Source: JAHBNG01 sp039028975
GTDB lineage: Bacteria > Chloroflexota > Anaerolineae > Caldilineales > Caldilineaceae
Direction of reading: 5' to 3'
DNA: 64,000 bases
Assembly: GCA_039028975.1 (NCBI GenBank)
Contig: JBCCHB010000009.1
Location: 1-64,000 of the forward strand
Under the pieces are notes generated by a model. The model saw nothing but the letters and a program-made list of their open reading frames with translations, searched no databases and was not told the DNA's origin. This document shows, piece by piece, positions 24,779-34,130 of the stretch. Each line of letters opens with the position of its first letter. Position 1 is the first letter of the stretch. The position numbers and the translations under genes were made by a program.

Positions 24779-25633
24779 TCACTCTGCGACTGTGCGGCTA
24801 CTTGCAATAGCACGCCCCAAGACTGCTAGCAAAACCATTGTGCCACCTAGAATTGACCAAGGTCCAGGCACCTCTCCAAGAATCAGGAAAACCCAAAACG
24901 GATTCAAGATCGGTTCCAAACTAGTGAGTAGAATTGTTTCAACTGCATTGACGCGTTGAATGGCAAAAGAGTAGAGGAGAAAAGTGAGACCCAACTGAAT
25001 CGTACCTAAATAGAGCATGATTGATCCGTTGGTTAAATCAAATGGTGCCTGGAGCAGCCAGGGGAATCCAATAATCGCGGCCATGAAGTTCCCCAGCAGA
25101 ATCGTGTTGGCCGGAGTGTTAAAGCGTTCTTTGCGCATGGCAACGGTCATAATGGCCATGCTGATACCCGACAAAATACCCAGTACGTTACCATACGTCC
25201 CATTCAAGGTTAACCCATTATCACCAAAGAAAAGACCCATTCCTGGTAGAATGAGCGCCATGGCTATCCAGTCCATCTTGTTTGGCTTTTCATTCAAGAA
25301 ATAGTAACCGAGTAGTACGGCATAAAGGGGTGCTGTAAATTGGAGAAAGATGACGTTGGCCGCGGTTGTCAGCTTCGTCCCTGCAATAAAGAAAAGTTGG
25401 GTGCCAACATAAGCCAGCGCCCCCACCAACTGCCAACGACCAAAAGTAAAGTGAATTTTGCGTAGATAGAGCAGGATAACGCCAGAAGCTAACATGCTTC
25501 GCCCACTCAATATGGCCAGCGGTCCCCAATCCAAGAGTTTGATAAACAGGCCACTACTGCTCCACAGGATAGCAATGAAGAGCAATAGAAGAATGGCATA
25601 ACGCTTTGAACTATTTGTACTTAGGCTCCGCAC
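24779..25633 (-). CDS. EamA/DMT family transporter
   Basis: This 284-residue protein has about ten hydrophobic segments and two EamA halves. The first half shows LFIAILWSSSGLFIKLLDWGPLAILSGRSMLASGVILL; the second repeats the pattern with ILSGISMAIMTVAMRKERF and ends with SLEPILNPFWVFLILGEVPGPWSILGG, the family's typical last-helix motif. Substrates in this family range from amino acids to nucleotides, so it is unassigned. The start is a GTG at 25633 with GGAGG about 14 bases upstream, which is long; an internal start is possible. Confidence 0.88.
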   Translation of the reverse strand: MRSLSTNSSKRYAILLLLFIAILWSSSGLFIKLLDWGPLAILSGRSMLASGVILLYLRKIHFTFGRWQLVGALAYVGTQLFFIAGTKLTTAANVIFLQFTAPLYAVLLGYYFLNEKPNKMDWIAMALILPGMGLFFGDNGLTLNGTYGNVLGILSGISMAIMTVAMRKERFNTPANTILLGNFMAAIIGFPWLLQAPFDLTNGSIMLYLGTIQLGLTFLLYSFAIQRVNAVETILLTSLEPILNPFWVFLILGEVPGPWSILGGTMVLLAVLGRAIASSRTVAE

Positions 25634-25703
25634 AAATTAACAGTTTTCCTCCGGGTTAGCAGTGTTAATTTATCACGACCGCGAATATATAAATGAACGA
25701 CAT

Positions 25704-25790
25704 TATACTCAGATCTGTTTGAAAACTGGAGTATGGTCACTCCTACAGAGGCTGTGGAGTACTTCGTTTGTCAAAGCAACCCCACTATTG
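25704..25790. repeat. Family-B imperfect palindrome, copy 2
   Basis: It opens TATACTCAGATCTGTTTGAA and closes TTTGTCAAAGCAACCCCACTATTG. It lies 8 bases before the stop codon of the last ABC-transporter gene. The right end is more diverged than in the copy at 34043. Confidence 0.65.
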
Positions 25791-25798
25791 CTCAAAGC

Positions 25799-26764
25799 TT
25801 AGAGGCCGCGCTCTCCCCGAATATAAGGTAAACCTAAGGCAGCAGGAGCGCCCAATCGTTTGCGGTTGGCTTCCTGAGAGCCAATGACCAGGGCCAAGAT
25901 GATCAGGATGAAGGGGGTCATTTGAAGGAAGAAGCCCAAATTGGCATTGTAGTAGAGGGGGTTTTCAATTCCGAAGAGGTTTTCTGGACCTTGCAGATCG
26001 AGGATACCGCGGCGCAAAGCACCGAAAAGATAGCTTCCAACGGCGGCACGAATTGGGTTCCACTGGGCAAAGATGACCAACCCAACGGCGATCCAACCCT
26101 GCCCAGACGTGGTCTGCACACTATACCAACCGGGTGAAACTGAGACGCTTATTGTAGCACCCGCCAGCCCAGCCAAGCAGCCACCAACAAAGACATAGAA
26201 GTAGCGTAGCCGATAGACGTTGACGCCCATGACGTCTGCTGCCTCCGGCTTTTCCCCAATGGCACGTAAATGGAGGCCCGGTCGGGTTTTAAAGATATAG
26301 TACCAAGCCATTGGTATGAGCAGATACCCAAAATAGACCAATGGACTTTGATCTGCAAAGAAGATAGGGCCAATGATGGGGATATCCATCAGGAATGGCA
26401 GGTCAATGCCTGGAATGGTAGCCGTAACCTGTCCGGAAAGACCATCTCCCAGCACGGTTGCCAGCCCCGTTCCTAAAAAGGTGAGAGAGAGTCCGCTAAC
26501 CACTTGATCCGCTTGAAAGTGGATAGAGACCAGACCGTGGGCTAAGCTCAACAACCCGCCCACAAGCATGGCCATCAGCAAGCCAAGCCACGGATTGCCC
26601 GTGCTAAGTGCAGTGCTGAAACCAGCCATTGCACCTAACAACATCATGCCCTCAACACCCAAGTTGAGGATACCTGCCCGCTCAGTGATGATTTCGCCCA
26701 AGGTTGCAAACAATAAGATGGTGCCGGTCGCAATGCCAGCATGAAGAATAATGATGGGATCCAT
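25799..26764 (-). CDS. Nucleoside ABC transporter permease (second subunit)
   Basis: This 321-residue permease is of the BPD_transp_2 (branched-chain/ribose-like) type with about nine membrane segments. Typical text is FATLGEIITERAGILNLGVEGMMLLGAM at the start, VSGLSLTFLGTGLATVLG in the middle and RAIGEKPEAADVMGVNVYRLRY, which is the ATPase-contacting loop. Its ATG directly follows the TAA of the first permease, so translation is coupled. With the genes at 26765-30745 it forms a complete importer like BmpA-NupOPQ. Confidence 0.93.
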   Translation of the reverse strand: MDPIIILHAGIATGTILLFATLGEIITERAGILNLGVEGMMLLGAMAGFSTALSTGNPWLGLLMAMLVGGLLSLAHGLVSIHFQADQVVSGLSLTFLGTGLATVLGDGLSGQVTATIPGIDLPFLMDIPIIGPIFFADQSPLVYFGYLLIPMAWYYIFKTRPGLHLRAIGEKPEAADVMGVNVYRLRYFYVFVGGCLAGLAGATISVSVSPGWYSVQTTSGQGWIAVGLVIFAQWNPIRAAVGSYLFGALRRGILDLQGPENLFGIENPLYYNANLGFFLQMTPFILIILALVIGSQEANRKRLGAPAALGLPYIRGERGL

Positions 26765-27871
26765 TTACGCTTGAGATTGTACCTGTTTTGGACTTTGAAT
26801 GAGCCGTACCCGATACCGAAGCAAAACGTCGCTACTGATGACCATAAAAAGAATAAAACCTTGTAGCATCTGCGAAAGTCCAGATGGCTGAATCTCCCGC
26901 CCCGCCACAATTAATGCACCAAAAAGAATCGAAACGATAATCACCGCAATCGGATTCAGTTTGGCCAACCATGCAACGATAATGCCGGTAAAACCATAGC
27001 CCGGCGAAATACGCTCCTGTAACCGATGAACGACGCCGGTAACCTCTGACATACCCGCCAGCCCCGCCAATGCACCAGAGAGCATCATCACCAGGACGAC
27101 GTTACGGGCAATATTGATACCAGCATAGCGCGCCGCATTGGGATTATCTCCAATCAGTTGGATTTCGTAGCCCCATCTGCTGCGGGACAGAATCCACCAG
27201 ATGACAAAGGCCGCAACAATGCCAAACACAACGCCTAGATGTAGGGTAATGCCAGAAAATGCTTTGATTTCTTTGGCATAGTCAGCCAATCTAGGAAGCC
27301 ATGCAGAGCGCTCAAAGGTCGGCGTCATTTGAAAGCCGCCATCACTCCAGCGGTCGAAGATCCAGTAATTATTCCACTGAATGGCAATATAATTCATCAT
27401 CAATGTGGTGATGATCTCATTCACCTGGTAACGTGCCTTGAGATAGCCAGGGACAAAACCCCATATGGCTCCTCCAATCAAGCCAAAAAGCAACATCACA
27501 GAAAGTAGAATGACCTTGGGTGTTTCTGGCGGCAGAATCGGTATCAGTACAACTGTACTGGCTGCAAAGGCGCCGATATAGAATTGCCCTTCAGCCCCAA
27601 TATTCCACAGCTTCATCTTGAAGGCTAGGGTACAGGCCAGCCCAACCATAATTAAGGGCGTTGCTTTGACCAACGTGTCAGAAAAGACAGGCCAATTAGC
27701 GAAAGTAGCCTGATAAAAGAAGCGCAGCACCCGAAACGGTTGGCCACCGATTAGTGTGAAGACAATCCCACTTAAGATAAAAGCAGCGACAACTGCTCCA
27801 ATGGAGATAATTGGCGGCATCCAACGAGGCAAATCTTCGGTTCGTTTTTCGACAGTTAATCGATAGCTCAT
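26765..27871 (-). CDS. Nucleoside ABC transporter permease (first subunit)
   Basis: This 368-residue permease has about ten membrane segments with TPLIMVGLACTLAFKMKLWNIGAEGQFYIGAF and the coupling segment LIGDNPNAARYAGIN. I chose ATG 27871, one base after the ATPase stop codon; a longer frame starting at 27943 would overlap the ATPase gene by 71 bases. It is the NupP-like partner of the following permease. Together they would move nucleosides released from the lipoprotein. Confidence 0.93.
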   Translation of the reverse strand: MSYRLTVEKRTEDLPRWMPPIISIGAVVAAFILSGIVFTLIGGQPFRVLRFFYQATFANWPVFSDTLVKATPLIMVGLACTLAFKMKLWNIGAEGQFYIGAFAASTVVLIPILPPETPKVILLSVMLLFGLIGGAIWGFVPGYLKARYQVNEIITTLMMNYIAIQWNNYWIFDRWSDGGFQMTPTFERSAWLPRLADYAKEIKAFSGITLHLGVVFGIVAAFVIWWILSRSRWGYEIQLIGDNPNAARYAGINIARNVVLVMMLSGALAGLAGMSEVTGVVHRLQERISPGYGFTGIIVAWLAKLNPIAVIIVSILFGALIVAGREIQPSGLSQMLQGFILFMVISSDVLLRYRVRLIQSPKQVQSQA

Positions 27872-27872
27872 C

Positions 27873-29462
27873 TTACGCGTCTTGCCTAACCTGGCTCTCT
27901 TGCCTGTCCTGTGTACCTTGTTGGATATGAGTGCCCTGGGCAACTAGATTTTGCCTAACACCAGTCATCATGAGGCCAATCTCCTGAATATCTGCATCAG
28001 GGGCGTCCACTTCACCCATGATCTGGCCACCAAAGATTACGGCAACCCGATCACTTAGGGCAACCAACTCCTCTAGTTCCTCCGAAATGAGAAGAATGGC
28101 TGTACCGGCCATGCGCTGAGCCAAAAGAAGTTTCTGAATTGATTCAATCGCGCCAATATCCAAGCCTCGGGTCGGCTGAACCGCAATCATGAGTTTGGGT
28201 TGCGTTGTAATTTCTCGTGCCAGAATTACCTTCTGTAAATTCCCACCAGAGAGCTTGCGAGCTAACGTATCGACGCTCGGGGCCTGAATATCGTACGCCT
28301 CTTTTAAGTTCGCGGCCCGCTCGCGGGCAAAATCAAAATCAATACTCCATCCCTTCTGGACTGGCTTCTCTCTGTAATCCTTCATAATAGAGTTCTGTGT
28401 AATAGAGAGATTGGGCGCGCTACCCACACGAGTACGATCTTCTGGTACGTGAGATACACCTTTGGTGATGGATGAAATGGGTGGTTGATTGGTCACCTCT
28501 TCATCGTTGACTAGAATTTTTCCGTTACATGCTCGAAGCCCGGTAATGACCTCTGCTAGTTCACTCTGCCCGTTTCCAGAGACGCCAGCAATACCCAAAA
28601 TTTCACCGCTGCGGACCGTAAGTGATAGATTGCGGAGAGCCGGAACACCTTTATTATTTTCACATGAGACATTCTTCACATCCAGAACTATGGGACCAGG
28701 AGAATTCTCGTCTTTGTCTACCTTAAACACCACGTCTCGCCCCACCATCATCTGGGCTAAATCCTGTTGACTGACTCCGTCCATAGGTAGTCCATCAGCC
28801 GTAAGAATCCCTTTGCGCAAGACCGATACCCGATCGGCAATGGCAGTAACTTCATGCAGCTTGTGGCTGATGAAGATAATTGACTTTCCCTGGGTAACCA
28901 TTGCACGAAAGGTCTCCATCAATTCCTCAATCTCTTGGGGAGCCAGCACCGCCGTTGGCTCATCCATGATCAGAATGTTGGCACCTCGATAAAGAGTCTT
29001 TAGGATTTCGACACGCTGCTGCTCACCAACTGAAAGCTGCCAGATCTGTGCTTCTGGATCCACGTAGAGGCCAAATTGCTCTTGCAGGGATTGGATGGCC
29101 TGGTTGTATTTCTTCAGATTGAGGAAGAATCCTGGCTTGTCCAGCCCTAAGAGGATATTCTCTGTTACCGTCTGGTTGGGAACGAGCATAAAGTGCTGAT
29201 GGACCATGCCAATCCCTGCTTCGATGGCATCTTTCGGTGAGTTAAAGTGGGCTGGTTTTCCGTTGACGTCAATCGTACCAGACGTTGGTTTATATAGCCC
29301 GGCCAATGTATTCATCAACGTACTTTTTCCCGCACCATTCTCACCTAATAGCGCATGAATCTCACCCTGGTAGAGGGTAAAATTAACGTGATCATTCGCC
29401 AGTACGCCTGGGAAGCGTACGACGATATCTTTCATCTCAACAGTGATTGGTGTTGGGTTCAT
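27873..29462 (-). CDS. Nucleoside ABC transporter ATP-binding protein (two ATPase domains)
   Basis: This protein of about 529 residues carries two ABC modules, as in the RbsA/NupO type. Module one has Walker A GENGAGKST, signature LSVGEQQR and Walker B ILIMDEPTAVL. Module two has the degenerate Walker A GVSGNGQSE, signature LSGGNLQK and LMIAVQPTRGLDIGA. I chose ATG 29462 (MNPTPITVEMKDIVV), because the 15 extra residues of a longer frame lie in an intercistronic hairpin. It is followed by both permeases and preceded by the binding protein. Confidence 0.94.
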   Translation of the reverse strand: MNPTPITVEMKDIVVRFPGVLANDHVNFTLYQGEIHALLGENGAGKSTLMNTLAGLYKPTSGTIDVNGKPAHFNSPKDAIEAGIGMVHQHFMLVPNQTVTENILLGLDKPGFFLNLKKYNQAIQSLQEQFGLYVDPEAQIWQLSVGEQQRVEILKTLYRGANILIMDEPTAVLAPQEIEELMETFRAMVTQGKSIIFISHKLHEVTAIADRVSVLRKGILTADGLPMDGVSQQDLAQMMVGRDVVFKVDKDENSPGPIVLDVKNVSCENNKGVPALRNLSLTVRSGEILGIAGVSGNGQSELAEVITGLRACNGKILVNDEEVTNQPPISSITKGVSHVPEDRTRVGSAPNLSITQNSIMKDYREKPVQKGWSIDFDFARERAANLKEAYDIQAPSVDTLARKLSGGNLQKVILAREITTQPKLMIAVQPTRGLDIGAIESIQKLLLAQRMAGTAILLISEELEELVALSDRVAVIFGGQIMGEVDAPDADIQEIGLMMTGVRQNLVAQGTHIQQGTQDRQESQVRQDA

Positions 29463-29474
29463 CAAATGTGTTTG

Positions 29475-29518
29475 GTGGATAGTGGATAGTGAGTAGAACG
29501 CAACCATCCACTATCCAC
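29475..29518. promoter_or_regulatory. Intercistronic hairpin between binding-protein and ATPase genes
   Basis: GTGGATAGTGGAT (29475-29487) and ATCCACTATCCAC (29506-29518) form a perfect 13-bp stem with an 18-base loop. It starts 7 bases after the stop of the binding-protein gene. Such hairpins often protect the upstream message, giving more binding protein than membrane subunits; that function is inferred here. The arms consist of a tandem GGATAGT word. Confidence 0.6.
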
Positions 29519-29524
29519 TCCTTA

Positions 29525-30745
29525 TTAATTTAGGTCAGGCAACTCAGCATTGAAGTTCTCGTTCCACCAGTACATACAGGTTTCACATGGACTGCCAAAC
29601 TGTGAAAATCCATCAAGATCAATCTGCTCTAGCGTTGCTCCTTCTGGAACGATTTCATTTCCTTGATTATCGATAATGGGTCCAGCAAAGACATCAAATC
29701 GATCAAAGTCACCAGCTAGCGCGGCTGCCAGGGTATCGCGCACCAGTTGCAGATCTTCTTCGGGCAGGTCGGCCATACCTGGGGTAAGTTCTTGGCCTTC
29801 CATAAAGCCCCAAAGTCCCATAGCACCCGAATCAGCATCAAAGTACTCCCAACCACCTTCATAGGTTCCGGCCTTGGAGCGCTCCACAATGTCAGCATAA
29901 GCGATTCCCCAATTCCAATATCCTGCAGTGAGACATTTGGGGCTTGTGCAGCTACCTTCATAATTATAGGTAATGCCCCACTTTCCTTCTGGTGCTGCTT
30001 GGGCCGCGGCAGGCGTATCCGCACCATTCATCACCACTTGAGCACCTGCATCAAAGAGCGACTTGGCCGCTTCCTGCTCTAGGATGGGGTCATGCCATGT
30101 GCCGATCCATCGTACTTCGATGGTGCAGTCTGGACAGGTCTCTTGGACACCTAATGCAAAGGCATTGCCCAATCTCAGCTCTTCTGGTATAGGGAAGGTT
30201 GGCATGTAGCCCATCTTTGGATTTCCGTCTAACATTGCCCGGGATCCCGCAATTAGGCCGTTCAGATACTTCATGGTCTCCATGGCACCAAAGAGATTGC
30301 CAAAATTCTCCCCATTGGCTTTGAATCCGCTGATGTGAACAATGTCTACATCGGGAAACTCACTGGCAACGATTTCGGAGGGATCCATGTAACCAAAAGA
30401 GGTGGTAAAGATCAGATCAAACCCCTTGCGAGCTAAGGAACGGATCACCTGTTCAGCATCGGCCCCTTCCGGTACAAGCTCCACATAGGCTGTATGCACA
30501 CCTTCAACATTCTCTTCTACATATTCACGGCCTAGATCGTGGGCTTGAGTCCAACCGCCATCATCATGAGGCCCAATATAGACGAACGCAACATTGAATT
30601 GACCTTCTTCTACTGCTGGTATCTGGAAGGCAGCATCATCTGAGCTACTTTCGGTCGCCTCACCTGGGGATGCAGGTGGGGCAACACAAGCAGCAAGAAG
30701 CAGCAGGCTAACAACAATAGTCAGCATCACTTGGTTCTTGTTCAT
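29525..30745 (-). CDS. BMP family lipoprotein, nucleoside-binding subunit
   Basis: This 406-residue lipoprotein starts MNKNQVMLTIVVSLLLLAAC, a clear lipobox with Cys20. The BMP/PnrA/Med domain follows: FNVAFVYIGPHDDGGWTQAHDLGREYVEE, a DLIFTTSFGYMDPS strand, IVHISGFKANGENFGNLFGAMETMKYLNGLIAG and the late segment YADIVERSKAGTYEGGWEYFDADSGAMGLWGF. It would capture a purine nucleoside or similar ligand outside the membrane and deliver it to the permeases. It is the first gene of the importer operon. Confidence 0.94.
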   Translation of the reverse strand: MNKNQVMLTIVVSLLLLAACVAPPASPGEATESSSDDAAFQIPAVEEGQFNVAFVYIGPHDDGGWTQAHDLGREYVEENVEGVHTAYVELVPEGADAEQVIRSLARKGFDLIFTTSFGYMDPSEIVASEFPDVDIVHISGFKANGENFGNLFGAMETMKYLNGLIAGSRAMLDGNPKMGYMPTFPIPEELRLGNAFALGVQETCPDCTIEVRWIGTWHDPILEQEAAKSLFDAGAQVVMNGADTPAAAQAAPEGKWGITYNYEGSCTSPKCLTAGYWNWGIAYADIVERSKAGTYEGGWEYFDADSGAMGLWGFMEGQELTPGMADLPEEDLQLVRDTLAAALAGDFDRFDVFAGPIIDNQGNEIVPEGATLEQIDLDGFSQFGSPCETCMYWWNENFNAELPDLN

Positions 30746-30955
30746 GGAATCTCCTAATTGTTTGTGTTTCTATAGATGGTAAAGTGGAGTAGAAAGATGT
30801 TATAGCAACGGGGAATGGAATGTTTGGCCTTACAATTTGGATCGCTTTGAAACTTGTACACTTGTAGCCAGAGTGACTATCTTTTCAAGACTATACTATG
30901 CCAGGGAACCTCTGTCAACAAGCAAGGTTTACAAAGTTCATGGGTCGGAATGCAC

Positions 30956-30988
30956 AAAAAAGGCATCGAGAAATTCTCCTCGATGCCT
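30956..30988 (-). terminator. Intrinsic terminator of the fasciclin gene
   Basis: AGGCATCGAG (30961-30970) and CTCGATGCCT (30979-30988) form a perfect 10-bp stem. On the minus strand it is followed by TTTTT (30960-30956). It lies 50 bases past the fasciclin stop codon and ahead of the importer operon. Confidence 0.85.
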
Positions 30989-31037
30989 TATCTCTATTGG
31001 CTAGGCCGTCCTAAAGCAGAAATGCAATACCCGTAAG

Positions 31038-32675
31038 CTATCGCGTACGACGTTCTAGTACGGCCACCGCCACAAGGCCAAGTAAGACCAATGCAACTAT
31101 GGGTAATGTCATTCCAGCATAGCCTGTACTTATCCCTGTTACGGGCATAACTGTTGGTGGCTGGACTGTAGGTGTTGGATCAGGAGGGGCCGCAGTAGGC
31201 GTTGGATCCGCTGGCACTTCCGTTGGTGTCGGTTCAGAAGTGGGTGTTGCTGGTTCTGGAATAGGGGTCGGCCGAGTCCCACTGGGCAGCAATACCGCAT
31301 CGATCGCATGGATAACGCCATTGGATGCGGCTACATCTGGAATGATGATGTTGGTGTTATTGACCGCAAGACCATCCTCGTTAGCCGTCAGAAAGACCGT
31401 TTCGCCTTGGGTCGTGGTTATGCTTAAACCATTGGTTATCTCTGGTGAAAGCAATGTACCAGCGACAACATGATAGAGCAACACATTGATCAATCCTTCC
31501 TGGTCTGCAAGGAGTGCATCTAGAGTTCCCTCAGGAAGTGCAGCAAACGCATCGTTGGTTGGTGCAAAAACAGTGAATGGCCCATCTGACTGTAGCGTAT
31601 CCACCAATCCGGCAGCATTAATCGCTGTAACAAGGGTGCTAAATTCTTCCGCACCCGCCGCAACCGCTACAATATCATTCTCTCCAGCCCCAGTCACTTC
31701 CTCTTCTTGTCCATCGGTCTCATCGGCTTCTGCTTCAGTTTGAGCTGTCTCACTAGTGGCCGGTTCAGCCTCTTCAGTTGCCGCTTCATCGGTAGCTGAC
31801 TCTTCCCCTGCTTCGTTATCCGCACTGGTCGCTTCATCTGCAGCAGCCTCTTCTGTCGCCGCTGATGGTGGAATCAAGACTGAATCAATAATGTGTAGTA
31901 CGCCATTGAACGCTTCAATATCTGGTATGATGACATTCGAGTCATTAACTTTCACGTCATCTGAGCTAATGGTAACTGCAAGGGGGCTACCCTGAATGGT
32001 CGCCAAAGACGAGCCACTAACGAAATCATCCGTCATGGCATCATCCTGTATGACATGATATAAAAGCAGTTCACTTAAGGCTTCTGGATCGGCTAAGAGG
32101 GAATCGAGGGTACCTTCTGGCAAAGCCGCAAACGCATCATCGGACGGAGCAAAGATGGTAAAGGGACCACTACCCATTAACGTTTCAAGCAGACCTGCTG
32201 ACTCTACTGCACTGACTAGCGTACTAAACCCATCGGCATTCATCGCCGTGCCAATGACTGTCGTCTCTATGCTGGATGCGCTAAAGGCTGAAGTAATGGG
32301 AGAATCGTCAACAAGGTAAGGCACATCGGGCCCATCAGGAAACTCGTAAATGCCTGATTCGCCGGCATCCACATGGAGCATGGCATAGAGTGTATCCGTC
32401 ACATCCTCTATATCCAGCCGGATCTTTATCTGAGCATTGATGCCAGATTCCAAGGGCGCCTGACCAATAGCTGGACCAATTTCACCTTCATTGTCAGCAT
32501 GGATCACAATCCAGCCTGGTTCGTTAATGACTGATCTGGCAACAAAAATGGCACCATCAACTACTGGTTGGTCGATAACAAAGATGTCAGCTCGAAATTG
32601 GGTAGATACTACCTTCGATGTGCCTATGACAATCAGTATTGCAAACAGTATGGAGGCTGTTATGCGTTTGGCCAT
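31038..32675 (-). CDS. Surface protein with two fasciclin domains and MPVTG-type C-terminal anchor
   Basis: In 545 residues there is a signal segment (5-24), a beta domain resembling DUF7282 (about 28-130), a first fasciclin domain (140-268), an acidic Ala/Glu/Thr linker (270-335), a second fasciclin domain (336-464), a Thr/Pro linker (467-508), then MPVTG (510-514), a membrane helix (about 521-540) and ERRTR. The last part has exactly the sortase-signal order (motif, helix, positive tail) with Met for Leu. Fasciclin domains mediate adhesion; the H motifs LLYHV(I/V) and FAPSDDAFAALP / FAPTNDAFAALP are clear in both. No sortase gene is in the window. It has its own terminator and a long upstream region. 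Confidence 0.88.
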   Translation of the reverse strand: MAKRITASILFAILIVIGTSKVVSTQFRADIFVIDQPVVDGAIFVARSVINEPGWIVIHADNEGEIGPAIGQAPLESGINAQIKIRLDIEDVTDTLYAMLHVDAGESGIYEFPDGPDVPYLVDDSPITSAFSASSIETTVIGTAMNADGFSTLVSAVESAGLLETLMGSGPFTIFAPSDDAFAALPEGTLDSLLADPEALSELLLYHVIQDDAMTDDFVSGSSLATIQGSPLAVTISSDDVKVNDSNVIIPDIEAFNGVLHIIDSVLIPPSAATEEAAADEATSADNEAGEESATDEAATEEAEPATSETAQTEAEADETDGQEEEVTGAGENDIVAVAAGAEEFSTLVTAINAAGLVDTLQSDGPFTVFAPTNDAFAALPEGTLDALLADQEGLINVLLYHVVAGTLLSPEITNGLSITTTQGETVFLTANEDGLAVNNTNIIIPDVAASNGVIHAIDAVLLPSGTRPTPIPEPATPTSEPTPTEVPADPTPTAAPPDPTPTVQPPTVMPVTGISTGYAGMTLPIVALVLLGLVAVAVLERRTR

Positions 32676-33279
32676 TCTATCACTCCTTCAATATGGTTTA
32701 TTGGTTTGCTACCATAAACATTTGTTAACTGTTCACTGTCCCACACAGGCCAAGTCTGTCGAACGGGACGTCTGACTTCAACAGGCTCAAGGGACTGAAC
32801 GCTTACAGAAACATTTGTTATGTCGCATGCTTACCAGAGCGGCTTATTTGAACTGGGTAGAGCTTTAATGATAGAGCAATCAATCGTTCATCGCGATTGA
32901 CATTCTGCAAAACAAAAGTACGTCAATTTTCTATTCTATCACAGTGGGTAGGTGATGGCTAACGTTCTTCGCTCTTAATCTGCAAAATGGGCTACATACG
33001 TACAGCATGAATGGGTGAACCGATTGATAGCAAGAGTTTATACTTTCGAGGGGAGAAAGGACATTTACGTTGCCAGAAACATCTTGTTTCGATGCGTGAA
33101 CAATCCACGCTGGGAAATTTTGAGAAGAGAGGACGGAACCTTTCGGTTCAGATATAGGAGCACAGATATATCGAACCTTATCGAGAGACTTGCCTAGCAA
33201 TCCCCCGATAAGGCCGGGCCGCCATACTGAGCATGTGAGATGGGTTTGTGGACAAGGGGCCGAGATCTTGCATGACGAA
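32676..33279. other. Intergenic region with decayed REP-like hairpin and one family-A repeat
   Basis: A decayed copy of the GAGCCTGTCGAAG palindrome lies at about 32750-32790 (AAGTCTGTCGAAC with TTCAACAGGCTC). Family-A repeat copy 2 lies at 33072-33157. I see no gene. The promoter of the fasciclin gene must be in the left part. Confidence 0.5.
33072..33157 (+). repeat. Family-A dispersed repeat, copy 2
   Basis: GCCAGAAACATCTTGTTTCG opens the copy, AACAATCCACGCTGGGAA lies in the middle and GAGGACGGAACCTTTCGG near the end. It is more diverged than copy 1 but aligns without large gaps. Confidence 0.65.
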
Positions 33280-33633
33280 CTATCTAAAAGCGGCTTGAAT
33301 GGACTTGCTCTGATATCTGCGCGTGAACGCTTTTTCGGCTTCCGCTAGTTCTTGCGTTGCTTGCTGCACCGTCGCAACCGAATCGGTTAGGGATGCTCTA
33401 GATGCGATACCATCATAGCCAAGCGCAATGGCCCGATCATCATATGAAAGCAAAAGTAGTGCTTGGGCTAGCCAGTCGCGCCGATCCTTGGTAGCAATTG
33501 GCTCGTCCAGATTTGTTGTCTTATCAATACCATACAGCGTTAAATATTCATCCCTGTATTGATTGGCTAACTGTAGATGGTTGTAGGCTCTGCGCACTTC
33601 AACTTCTAGCCATTTAAGGGCTGTTTCAAGCAT
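33280..33633 (-). CDS. Small helical protein of unknown function
   Basis: I do not recognise this protein of about 117 residues. It is almost wholly helical by composition: LETALKWLEVEVRRAYNHLQLANQYRDEYLTLYG, a central acidic turn (DKTTNLDEPIATKDRRDW), and a heptad-like C-terminal part rich in Ala and Glu (QQATQELAEAEKAFTRRYQ). No signal peptide or catalytic motif is seen. The frame extends upstream to 33705, but the ATG at 33633 gives a protein beginning at the first helix; neither start has a clear ribosome site. It stands alone between long repeat-bearing spacers, so it may be a lineage-specific gene. Confidence 0.5.
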   Translation of the reverse strand: MLETALKWLEVEVRRAYNHLQLANQYRDEYLTLYGIDKTTNLDEPIATKDRRDWLAQALLLLSYDDRAIALGYDGIASRASLTDSVATVQQATQELAEAEKAFTRRYQSKSIQAAFR

Positions 33634-34042
33634 AATTCTGGCGCACGTGTGATTTGACCTCAGAACCGAGTCTTGCTTTGTACAAAAAGATTGCTGATTG
33701 ATCATTTAGGGTTTACCACTTCCTATAAACTACAAACTGTCTCAATGTTCGAATTCATTGTGGTCATTCTCATTACAGTAACCTGTTGTTGAGAGTAACA
33801 TGAAGAATCCGTCATCCAAGTACAAGCATTTGAACGATTCTTTATGGACCGCTTATATTGTAGCAAACAACACTCTATTATATATGCAGACAAAAGATAG
33901 TTTCTGATAAGTCAATTTGATTATACCTTCTAGGACTACTCTACATGTCCTGTATATCAGTAGGTTTTGGGTATGGATACTCAAACAAAACACATAGGAA
34001 TTAGCGGATCGTATAGTTTAAGTGTCAACGATCTTCTACTGC
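33634..34042. other. Intergenic stretch without recognised gene
   Basis: AT-rich sequence upstream of the small helical gene. No RNA gene or second gene is visible; a family-B element begins at 34043. Confidence 0.35.
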
Positions 34043-34126
34043 TATACTCAGTTCCGTTTGAAACAGGTGTATGGCCTCTCTCATAGCAATTGGAGAAACA
34101 CCTGTTTTCAAAACGACTGCAGTATA
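34043..34126. repeat. Family-B imperfect palindrome, copy 3 (best preserved)
   Basis: Left end TATACTCAGTTCCGTTTGAA plus ACAGGTGT; right end ACACCTGTTTTCAAAACGAC plus TGCAGTATA. Reverse complementing the right end gives a match to the left over about 28 positions with few differences, so the whole can fold into one hairpin. It ends 4 bases before the stop codon of the DUF2723 gene. Confidence 0.8.
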
Positions 34127-34130
34127 ACTG

